From Siphonodentalium dalli (Eukaryota > Mollusca > Scaphopoda > Gadilida > Siphonodentaliidae): a stretch of 64,000 nt of DNA. The stretch lies in assembly GCA_032622095.1 (NCBI GenBank), contig CP136061.1, positions 58,545,301 to 58,609,300 on the forward strand. The letters are read 5' to 3'. This document shows, piece after piece, positions 1-9,900 of this stretch. Position 1 is the stretch's first letter. Every line of letters begins with the position of its first letter. The notes under the pieces are model-generated. The model did not search any database and was not told the DNA's origin. It saw only the letters and a list, made by a program, of their open reading frames with translations. The position numbers and the translations under genes were made by a program.

Positions 1-174
1 CGAAAGGTTCAATCTGACAGAGACATGCTAAAACAAATGTATGGCGATTCATCTTCAAATTCAGCCCAACCATCATCATCAGCAACACAGGACACTATTA
101 TAACAAGATCGATGTCAATTCCTACTTCAACCCAAAGTTTGCTATCAAGTCAGCTGGCGAGTGAACATGACACA
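1..174 (+). CDS. Gene A, internal coding exon (5' part outside window)
   Basis: Open from base 1 in the frame of positions 1, 4, 7 and so on. It encodes about 58 residues that start with RKVQSDRD and continue into a Ser/Gln/Thr-rich stretch. The exon ends at 174, directly before a consensus donor gtaagt (175-180), and the last complete codon is Thr, so the junction is phase 0. The reading frame continues into the intron for only 15 codons. The exon joins in phase to the acceptor at 2813. There is no recognisable domain, and the low-complexity S/Q/T composition matches the next exon, which supports membership of the same protein. The true start of the gene lies upstream of the window. Confidence 0.6.
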
Positions 175-284
175 GTAAGTACATTTATAATCAGTCTCTT
201 TGATTCTATCCTCTATTAATTACTCTTGGGATTCAAAATAAGCATACCTGTAATGTTTATTAATTTTTGGAAATGCTTATTAAG

Positions 285-1315
285 TAGGGATCTGCAAATT
301 GGGGATTTTGCATCGAATCAAATCTCGATATCGAATCTCCTTCCTGATATCGACATTGAATTGAATCTCGAATCGAATCAGCTAGTGATTGACATTGTTT
401 ACCAGTGTGTATTTCGGTGTCTCATGACAAAAATTCTGCAAAATTCACTAGATGCTATATAACAATGTTAATCTCCTTAAACATCCGTTGGAACTTTAAG
501 GAAAAACATTACATAGGCAAGTCACTCTCAGGCTCATGGAAGGTTTGAACTATGTTGCATTGAATTTCAATCTAGCTGTGTCATAGCGAACATGACACAA
601 GAAGTGACAGTAAGACAATTAAAGACAGTTCAATCAACGCATCACAATCGCCATGGAATGGAATTTACTTGTCTACATTATTTAATAAAGATAATAAAGA
701 TTTGACACAAGTTGACATGGGTACACTGTTCAGCTACCGGTATATAATGTTGTAATCCGATACCAATGGTAGTTATCTGTTAAACTGTTCACCCCACAAT
801 AGATCAAACACCTACATCACGTATTCACTGTAAGGTTTCTCACCGTTTCTGTTCATTCCAATCTATGTTTTGGCGGCTGACATTAAATTTTATTCAAGTA
901 GTCTGAATTGGATATCTGAAGTTCTAAACGTAAAGTAATCAATTGAGTTCCGCATCTAGCGATCACGCACTGTGTAGACAATTTTCAATTTATATAATGT
1001 CGATACAGATTACAATTATATGCGGCGATTGATCACCGTCATGGGTTGCAATCAAAGCACATAATTTGCATAATGCACGTCTATTCTGAATGGCATACAT
1101 TCAAAATTACCTAAGTTGGCTAACTTGGCAACCTTGTGCTTCAATATTTGTGAGTTCAGGTCATTTGGCATGTGTTATTCAGACGCAAAAACGAGACTAC
1201 ACCAAAGTAACACCGATTCGAAAGTATCCGAATTAGATGAACGATTGGGTGTCGATCTCGAATCGGGTGCCCGATATCAACATCGAATCGAATCTTGAAT
1301 ATTCGCAGGTCCCTA
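285..1315. mobile_element. hAT-like nonautonomous element, 1031 bp, with TIRs and near-perfect 8-bp TSD
   Basis: The left end TAGGGATCTGCAAAT and the reverse complement of the right end, TAGGGACCTGCGAAT, form terminal inverted repeats. Both are followed by ATCGAATC-rich subterminal repeats (about 330-385 and 1210-1300). The flanks are ttattaag (277-284) and ttatttag (1316-1323), a 7/8 match that reads as an 8-bp target-site duplication. TIRs beginning TAGGG with 8-bp duplications are typical of hAT transposons. No transposase reading frame is present, so the element is nonautonomous. It lies in an intron of gene A. Confidence 0.75.
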
Positions 1316-1656
1316 TTATTTAGGTCTTACATTTATTTTAAAATTGGGATCGTCAGGCTGGCTATACTGCAGTCCTATCAGAATTACTGAAGCCAGGTCA
1401 AGAAAAGATAGTGAAATATTTTGCTGGAAGTCTTTTTGGTAACTCCTATGACAAAAGCAGTGCAGAATTGTGAGATTGATGCCCTGTACTATTATTTCTC
1501 ACCATATGCTTAATTGGACCCTGAGAAAAGCTGTTGGGTGATTTCTATCACTTAAATTAGTGAACCACATCCATGCCACAACATATGTTCTGTATCTTGA
1601 TGGAATATATATTTTTGCCCTATTTTATGACATATATCATCAATAGAACTATTTAA

Positions 1657-2079
1657 AGGTACTCAATCCAATTTAATGCTCCTAAATTACTATTTCTTTG
1701 CGTTCGGGGGTAAAAAATATTTGAATCGAGTTGAGGAACCCACCCATCAACGGTCAGAGTGATCAGATATCAATTTTTGAAGTTTGTTATTTCAATTATT
1801 TGGGACCCAGAAACACGCCATCAACCGGATGGTCTTGTTCAAAATTGCGGATGAGGATGGATAAAACTAAAAACAAGTGGTAAATGGCCAACTTTCGTGA
1901 ATACTTGAGTGATAATACGGCCATATTTTCTTGCACAAAATGTTGATAAATAACACGTTGACAGTGGTTAGCATTATTATTGCAATTAATCGATTCTGAT
2001 AACTAAAGTATATTGTGAAGAAATGTTGTTGTTGTTGTATCTTGATGATATGGGGACCCTCTGATCAGATTGAATACCT
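1657..2079. mobile_element. TTAA-flanked MITE, family F
   Basis: Begins AGGTACTCAATCC and ends with the near reverse complement GATTGAATACCT. TTAA lies on both sides (1653-1656 and 2080-2083). Related copies are at 24538-24939, 26893-27010 (truncated) and 43489-43943, and they share the internal AATTACTATTTCTTTG and TGATCAGAT segments. A TTAA duplication suggests piggyBac-type insertion, but the termini do not start with the usual CCC, so the superfamily is open. No coding capacity. Confidence 0.6.
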
Positions 2080-2199
2080 TTAATGAAGGGAGCATTCCTT
2101 GGAGTTGATTGAGCCAATTTAGTACCCCGAAGGAACAACATCCTCTGGAGGGGCACTAAATTGGTGTTGTTAATGACAAAACATGCTCTAATCATTATA

Positions 2200-2306
2200 C
2201 AGTAATGCCCTAATTAATCGACTCCAAGCCATATTTCCGACTAAATCCTGAAAAATTACCCATAATTCTGCTGTGGTTACGGAGTCGATTAATTAGGGCA
2301 TTACTG
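2200..2306. mobile_element. Family C MITE, short copy, TA-flanked
   Basis: Palindromic element with ends CAGTAATGCCCTAATTAATC and its reverse complement, flanked by TA (2198-2199 and 2307-2308). The CAGT...ACTG ends with TA duplication are those of the Tc1/mariner/pogo superfamily. Other copies in this window are at 17681, 18450, 22360, 22976, 34201 and 45458. Confidence 0.75.
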
Positions 2307-2482
2307 TATTGTATTGTATTGAACAACATCTATTTTAGTACCTCATTTTCAGATTTACCTGACCTGTTTGAGGAGAGAACTGAGAGTTGATTGCAACAAG
2401 ATCAAATTGACAAGTTCCACAATAATTTGTATTTCAAACAAAGATTGAATAGCCACTAATAAATCTTAAACAATGCACAACT

Positions 2483-2735
2483 CTATTAACCCTTTCATGA
2501 TGTGTGCTGTACTGGTGCATCATTAAAGACCCTGTGCCGGTGTATTCTCTTATATATGGGAGTCTCCCTTAGGAAGCCTTGCATATAGAAGAGATTGCAC
2601 TGACTTAGAAGGTCAATGTAAATATCGTTAGTCCAAAGTATTCTCTTATATTTGTGGGAAACTCGCATAAATAAGATAATGCATTGGCACAGGGTTTTCA
2701 CAAAATTTCAGGACGCTTCTGTCATGGAAGAGTTA
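2483..2735. mobile_element. Family B palindromic MITE, TAACCCTTTCATGA ends
   Basis: Starts with ttaaccctttcatga and ends with the reverse-complement type catggaagagttaa. Inside are paired hairpins built from GCATTCTCTTATATATG(C/G)GAG motifs, and CCTGTGCC or GGCACAGGG at the hairpin ends. It is one of about ten copies in this window. No open reading frame is plausible. Confidence 0.65.
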
Positions 2736-2813
2736 ATATGGCTAGATTTTTTCCAGTGAACGCTCACTTTCTAAGTGTATCCCTCATAATTATTCGATAA
2801 CTTTAATTTACAG

Positions 2814-3326
2814 CCGGCTATGGCGTCTGATTCAGTAAGTGACGGCACTGAATCAGTGACTGAAGAAGAAGAGATGATGTATAAGGAAGTTTTCAACCTT
2901 AAAAAACCACCTCCCGATGAGAATCCCCAAACAATTGCGGGTATTCAGAACTTGGATGGAAATACAGTTCTTTTCTCGATGGTATCTCAGAGCAGTGTTA
3001 CGTCACTCACTCCATCAATTGGCACAAGCACAGCAACTTCTCAACCACCAGAAAATTTGTCTGCAAATGAATCCACTCAACCGTCCATCACATCTGGTCA
3101 TCATCTGTCTACCGTTACAACAACATGGACAACATCGACTGTGATGTCGCAGTCCACTACTTCCAGCTCCCATTCGACGACCAGCACCTCACAGTCTCAA
3201 CAGGGTATTCAGCATCAATCAGTCATGTTTTCCATTCAGCCTCAGTCCATCGCCTCAAGCAGCCAGGAAGCTGGAAGGTGTTTGGGTTCTTATACGATCG
3301 GTTTACCACAGGGTTCCAGTTATCAG
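2814..3326 (+). CDS. Gene A, Ser/Thr/Gln-rich coding exon
   Basis: The exon lies between an acceptor (ttaatttacag, ending 2813) and a donor (CAG|gtacag at 3327). It is 513 nt and phase 0 at both ends, so it adds 171 residues. It opens with PAMASDSVSDGTESVTEEEE, an acidic start, then a KEVFNLKKPPPDENPQ segment, then over 100 residues dominated by Ser, Thr and Gln. Such composition is common in transactivation or disordered regions of nuclear proteins. The Met at 2820 could be a start codon in an alternative transcript, but the upstream in-frame Pro-Ala codons and the acceptor favour an internal exon. No family was recognised. Confidence 0.7.
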
Positions 3327-3442
3327 GTACAGTGCTCTTATATCTTTATTATTTAATCATATGTTGTCTATTCACGAAATACTGTAAAATAAAATGTTGG
3401 TTGTCATTATGGTTTATACGTCGATAAACTTAATTGATGTTT

Positions 3443-4251
3443 AGGCCTTAAAAAAAAAGACGTTTGTTTCCGCTAACGAGCTGGGAAAAAATAGGGACGG
3501 TAGGCAGGCAAAACTGTTTAAAAAAAAAAATATTTTTCTATATTTTTAACAATACGTGTATAATACTTGATATGAGCCCACATTATGGGCTTCTTAGGCT
3601 CAAGGTGGTCAACCCATGGAATATAGAAACAAGAAACTCAGATTCAAAGTTACAGATGATATACATTTCTTTCTTCATAAGAATATCAAATGCATTCCGC
3701 TGTGTGGTGATTTCCATAGTATCATGTTCGATCTGTTTTTCCACGATCTCTCTATCACCACAAACAAACTTTATATGGTTTATGTTGAATGCTGACTCAG
3801 CCGATGTTCGCCACCTCACTTTAACCATACTGAAGTCAGTCTTATCCGGGTGGATTAAAAAGAAGAGTTCTTCAATTTTGGCTTCGTTGTCTATTGATCT
3901 GATCTCTTTTTTGCTTCCGCAGTGGACACATTAGTCCAGATAGATAGCCACAACAACGTGCTGGCCTACGGGGGTAGCCATTGTTGCTGTTGTTGTGGGG
4001 TGAATTATGTTTACTTTCCAAAGCACCGGCTGTTTTCAATTGGCGATACGTATCTATTTATTGTATGTGGGTATTTCCACCGGAAGCGACTGCCATACTT
4101 TTATCTCTGTTAAATGCGGGAAACATTCACAGATACCATTATTTTTTTTAAGTCAGTTTTTCGATCGCAATATAAAGTTTAGACTCAGCGCTTTTAAATA
4201 GGGTCGGTCGGGTTAGCGGAAACAAACGCCTTATCACTCTTTTATAAGGCA
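3443..4251. mobile_element. Unclassified TIR element, about 0.8 kb
   Basis: GCGTTTGTTTCCGCTAAC-type ends face each other: left at about 3459-3476, right as GTTAGCGGAAACAAACGCC at 4212-4230. Outside these is a second short pair, ggcctta and ataaggc. The interior is non-coding, with an 80-codon opposite-strand frame that looks accidental. No clear target-site duplication, so the superfamily is undetermined. Confidence 0.5.
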
Positions 4252-4529
4252 CATGTGCATGAACTAATTTCCAGACAGCAGCCCCACTCATGCTTAAAAA
4301 GATGCCATCCTTGTTCATTTCAATTGACTGGCCAATGAATATGTAGTTTCACTGCATCTGGATGCATAATCAACAGGTGTTAATTCTCAAGACATAATTG
4401 TTGCTTGCAAAGAACTTTTCTAGTTTCATGAAAGTATATTGGGGAAACTAGACATTTTTATATGCAAGCTTTAAAAAACGTTTATTATGTTATTGGTCTT
4501 CCATCTGTTCTGTTTGGTTTCCGGATGAT

Positions 4530-5146
4530 AATTTTAGTTAGTCTCAACTAAATGGGATGAAATTTGGTATGTGAGTTTACTAGACCAAAATACAGGTCAC
4601 GTTCGAATTTGGGTTCGGCATGCAAATTTTCCTTTTTGGATTTCAAATTTTAATCCATCAGCTCAGCCCGCATCCTGCATTTATTGGAGAATTGTTTTGA
4701 AAATTTGCAGGCATGTTTAGGATCACCTCTAAATAGGAGCCATCGAATTTGAAAATTTTTCGATGAAAAACATGGCCGCCATCAGCATCTTGGCTTATAC
4801 ACTTTGCATGACTAAATCCTTTGGCACACCCTATAAACCACATCCTCATCCGATCATCACCAAACTTTATATGGATCTTCTTGGAGTCCTCTAGATTGGA
4901 CGATTATTTCTGAAATTTGTTATAATACATGGCTGCCAGCAGCCATATTGAATTTCACATTTGAATCCATCCGCACACCCTGCATCCCACATTTATTGGT
5001 GAAATGTTTCAAATGAAAATAATTTCATCTACACAATACCTTCACTAAACTTTTTGGCTTTCCTTATTCTTTATCATTCTATTTATTTCTCAGCAAAAAA
5101 TAAACTCCCTCCCATGTTGAGCTAAAGTGTCATTGACACTTTCATT
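4530..5146 (+). repeat. Family D repeat, degenerate copy
   Basis: Carries the family D units: AACATGGCCGCCAT..CATCTTGG, TTTGCATGACTAAATCCTTT, and a terminus TTGAGCTAAAGTGTCATTGA followed by CACTTTCATT. Better copies are at 36973-38150, 39295-39727 and 50020-50753. Confidence 0.6.
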
Positions 5147-5440
5147 TAGACTTGGAATTTGTCCGATATTTCATAACATTTCGGTTTCTGACCGATAAAT
5201 CCAGTTTGGATTATATGATCTGAACCAAAGATGTTATGTTCTGTCCAATTATTTTCACATGAGTTACGGCCATTTTTTGACCGCGTTTTGGCATTAGAAA
5301 TTAGTGGTATATCAGATATTCTTCATAAACTCAAATTATTATTTTATTATTTTATTTTGCAGTACAATGTAGTACAATTTGAAATGGCTAAAGGGCATAT
5401 ATTGCCACACCCTCGCGATGCTCCTCTTATTGAGTTATAA
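5147..5440 (+). repeat. Family I repeat, truncated copy
   Basis: Contains TTTCGGTTTCTGACCGATAA, GATTATATGATCTGAACCAA and the 3' terminus CACACCCTCGCGATGCTC. A long tandem-unit version is at 55160-56042. No coding capacity is likely. Confidence 0.55.
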
Positions 5441-6485
5441 CCACACATTTTGAAGAAACATTTACTTTAATGGGCATTATAGAATTTGTCTTCATAGTTT
5501 TCTTTCATAGCTGAATAAACTTAATCGAAACTAGAGTTATTTCTTAGATATATGCAATCAATTTCATTTATCGATGAGCATATAGAAGTGAAGATGCCAA
5601 ACAACATACTTTTCATACAGCATGATCTCGCAAAGCAAAATTATAGCAATTATGTTTTTTGACAAAATACAATTATTTACTACATACATGTACTACTTGC
5701 ATATAGATACATTGAAAACTGATGTTGACTGCTTGTAATTAAGATGTAAATTTTTAGAAATGGGTTCTGTTTGTCTGACTCTCTGTGTCCGTGCATCGCT
5801 CCGTCCAAACTTTGCCGCTCTGTATATCAGTCATTGGTGGATGGAGATGTCTATATTAAAGTTTGTAGGAAAAATGAAAGAAAATTTTTTTTGTCCCTCC
5901 TGGACCGCATTCCTGACCTGAATGGTGCCCCTTCGAAAAATTAGGTTCCTTGTGTCATGGGGATATCTATACATAAGTTTTGGTGTGCAGTACGAAACCA
6001 TCATTCCTAACTCTGGTGGTTTGACTATGACAACTTTGAATCACACCATTAGATTCTCTGCATAAAGGAGACAATTACCCTTTATATAAGTTTGGTTGAA
6101 ATCTGCGATAAAAGATTTTTGTAATTTTTTGCACCCCTCACAACCCCCATCCCTGACCTGGATGGTGTCACTCTGGAAAATTTACACTGCACCTGTAGAC
6201 TCCTCATACCGGTATATCATGGATATACTTATTATATGGCTGTAGTTTTTCTCTCTAAAATACAGTATTTTTTGGTGATTTTTTCGGAACATCGGAATCC
6301 ACAGTGTGTTTTTTCGAATTTTGAATCATGCTATGTACTGTGAAACGAGAACAAGGCTGGTATACTGACAGAAAATATATTCCCAAGATATGATCTTTTA
6401 GTATGGGATATTTTGGGGTAATTGAGTGTATTCTTGGAGAAATGTAAGTCACATATATATACATTTTAATTCATAATAAACTCTT

Positions 6486-6640
6486 TATCGGTACAGGGAA
6501 GTGATATGGGCCTTAGAATCATTGTCTCATTGACGAGTTAAGATCACCCCATCATACTCGCTGCCTGTGGTAGCTTGTTTGATTAGATGATTTGACCTTG
6601 GCATGATACTATGGCCCAAATCACTTCACTGTACCGATAA
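6486..6640. mobile_element. Small palindromic MITE
   Basis: Inverted ends TTATCGGTACAG..AAGTGAT and ATCACTTCA..CTGTACCGATAA enclose about 110 bp. Non-coding, single copy seen in this window. Confidence 0.5.
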
Positions 6641-6902
6641 TGTGTTTATATACATGTATGTTTAAATAGATGAAATTGAAGGATTATGAACATGATTGAC
6701 TGAAATTGTATACTTTTGCATCATAGTTTGAAGAAGTCATGAGATCAGACTGCAGTAGAATATGGACTAGTTTATTATAAATCTGTAAATAAAAATAAAT
6801 ATTATATAAATCTGTTAACCATTATCAAATATTCACTTTTGTTTGATTAAAGTAAAGGAAACACTCTGCTCATTGCTAAAATTGTGTTGATTTCATTTAC
6901 AG

Positions 6903-9900
6903 GGAAAAGTCAACCAATCATATGCTTCCTTTGCCTCCACACTACCTGAAGGGGCTAATTCCACAAGTCTGAATACAACAACACAGAGAACTGTTTTACC
7001 AATTCAGCCACATAGTGAATATGCCACCTCATCAACTAGTCAGTCAGCAGCAGTTCCATCACCACAATTAAAGCAGCCTGTGTGTTGGTTTCAGCTCGTC
7101 AGCATCAGCAAATCCCATGTAATTGAGAATAATCGTGACATCTGCATGCATTGCAAAACACCTATCTCAGCTCATGATGGCCTTAGCAGTATTGATCATC
7201 TGATTTATACATTCTCCGAGACACTTAAAGGCTTTCGTTGTGGAATCTGCTACAAACGGTTTAAACTAGCTTCCAACTTAGTCAAGCATTTATCATCATC
7301 ACATAAAATAACATCAGAGCCGTCCTGTTCCAGCAATGATGTCATCATATCCAGTATGATGTTTTGCACCATATGCCACATGTTTCTGCCACATGCTCCT
7401 CAAGTTGACAACCGGGAGACTTATCGTGGAGTCGCATTGATGGACGTCCATATGAGATCACACATGCCAAGTGTAAGAATCGTCAAACCTTCATTGATTT
7501 TCAACAATGTTCGAGCGACGGCTAAATTATTTTGCAGCTTTTGTTACCAGGTCTTTGACTCTCCATCAGAGATTCGTGATCATCTTCCACAACATTTCCA
7601 GCTTTATAACAGCACCGATAAAATGAAGCTACCAGATTTCTGTAAACTGAATTCAATGAAAGGAATCATGAGGAGTATGTTAATGGAGCCTCTTGCCAAT
7701 AGACACTATCGCGTGTGGACTGGTCAAAAGAGGATCGAAAGATATATGGATGAGGTCGCTTCACAGACGACAGAAGGTTCGGAAATGAACTCTCTGAATA
7801 AATCAGCTAAAGAGTGCACAACCACCGTCACTGAGCCATCAGTTATTCCATTGGATGAAATGAACTACAAAGTAACGTCGATATCGCAGAGTTTTCATAA
7901 AGCTTGTCAGTATAAATACTGTCACCTTCCAGTCAACAAGCACAAAAACCTCGAAAGCATCATTCACATGTTTCGTCATTTGTTCAACGACTCCCCCACG
8001 AATTTTACAGAGAATTATCAGTTTCGGTGCGGAATTTGTTTTCATCCCTTCATCTTCCCACAAAGTCTTGTGAAACATCTTTCTTGTTCTCACTTTCTGT
8101 GCAAAAACCAGATTACATCAACAGACAAGATTTTGTCAGACATGTTCTTTTGTTCCATCTGCCAGGCATACTTCCCACACCTACCACTGAGAAATGGAAA
8201 GAATTCAAAGGAAGGAGTAACAAACTTAGAACATCATTTCAAAGAACATTCCGTTCCGTTTCGCATTAATTCATATTCTCTATTATTCAACAACATCACA
8301 GCATCATGTTGCATTATGTGTAGCTTCTGTTTCACAGTCATCACTAACTCGGTTGAATTTGATGCCCATGTGAAACAGCATAATAACGTTCTTGCGATAT
8401 GCCTAAGTAAGAGAACTGACTGTGAGCCTGGTGCAAGGCTGTCTCCGTTCGTGTCAAAATATATGTATTCAACATACACATTCCGAATTTTGTCAGAAAA
8501 ATCCAGTTGCGACTGTTATCGAGTTTGGATAAATTACACTTTCCAGGAAATATTGGAAGATGTGACACGACTCTTCAAATTCACGAGCCCCTGGAAAGTT
8601 ATGGAGCTCAATGACAGAATTAATTCCGCATGGACACGTCGAATAACAACGTCGTTTCCTGGTAAACGGCTAGTGGCTTTTGATGAAAACTACCACTGGC
8701 TTTTCTTCAAGATGAATGATAGTGTCATCTTACAAATTGCCCAGAAAGAAATGAGTTCACCTGTATCTAAGAGCTTCTCTGGTACACAGACCTCACCGAT
8801 GCAAAAATCTTCTCCAGTCTCACAGTATAGTCGTGCTATCCAGCGAATCAAGATCAGAAAACTGAAGTCAGGACATTATGCTGCAAAGTCCTTGTCACCA
8901 AAAAAGAAGCTCTCTCTTCAGCAGAAATCTCCACGTGCCCCATTTGATGTAAAAAAAATTCTGCGGCAGAAGCTAATTAGTAAACATGTCACTGTTGATT
9001 TGTGTGATGTTAAAATCTTAGCTCCGGAGCTGAAAAATTGTTCTTCTTTGAAATCTGCCTCTTTTCCTCCAAATGGTTGGAAGTGCTTTAAAATGGTCAA
9101 GGTAAAGTTATTACCAAAGATTACTTCTGTACATAGGTCGGAGGTCAGAGTTCAAACAGCAGCAGCATCTGAAATTACCAAGGAAGTACGGTCAGAGGTC
9201 AGAGATCATACTAATCTTCTTATCCCCTCTAAAGAGAGTAACAATCCATCACTAATCGGAAATGTTAATATGGAAAAGTCTGACCCTAGTGTACATGAAG
9301 GGGATGAGTCAGTAAATGCTGAGGGCGTGGCTACAACACATAAAGATTATTCAGATAGAGAAGTTACTGAGCCGTTAGAAAATGAGCATCATTCTACAGA
9401 CGCAAGTAAGGATAGTGATAATAATCGTGAGGTGAGTGAGGGGACATTCCTCAGTGAAAGGCTTGATAGTGACAATGACAATGGTGACAGTGACGTACCT
9501 GTGACACAGGTTGCATCAGTTGATGATCAGCCGGGCAGTGATAAAGTTCTTATGTCTCATGAGGAGACTTCACTCAGTGAACGGCTGGATACTGACAATG
9601 ACAGAGATAGTGATGTTCCTTTCACACAGGTTACATCATTCAACGATCAACCAGACGGCGATATAGTTCTCGTCCCTCATGAGGCGACTTCACTCAGTGA
9701 ACGGCTGGATACTGACAATGACAGAGATAGTGATGTTCCTTTCACACAGGTTACATCATTCAACGATCAACCAGACGGCGATATAGTTCTCGTCCCTCAT
9801 GAGGCGACTTCACTCAGTGAACGGCTGGATACTGACAATGACAGAGATAGTGATGTTCCTTTCACACAGGTTACATCATTCAACGATCAACCAGACGGCG

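Larger units (their letters stand above)
175..2813 (+). other. Gene A intron filled with mobile elements
   Basis: Intron between donor gtaagt at 175 and acceptor tttacag ending at 2813. It holds a hAT-like element (285-1315), a TTAA-flanked palindromic element (1657-2079), a short family C MITE (2200-2306) and a family B MITE (2483-2735). No other coding exon was recognised in it. Confidence 0.55.
3327..6902 (+). other. Gene A second intron
   Basis: Non-coding between donor 3327 and acceptor 6902. It contains a TIR-bounded element (3443-4251), family D and I repeats (4530-5440) and a small palindromic MITE (6486-6640). The rest is AT-rich sequence without recognisable features. Confidence 0.5.

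Noticed and set aside
7080-7082. GTG at 7080 as the start of the zinc-finger protein
   Set aside because: The frame is open upstream to a good splice acceptor at 6902 and joins in phase to the previous exon.
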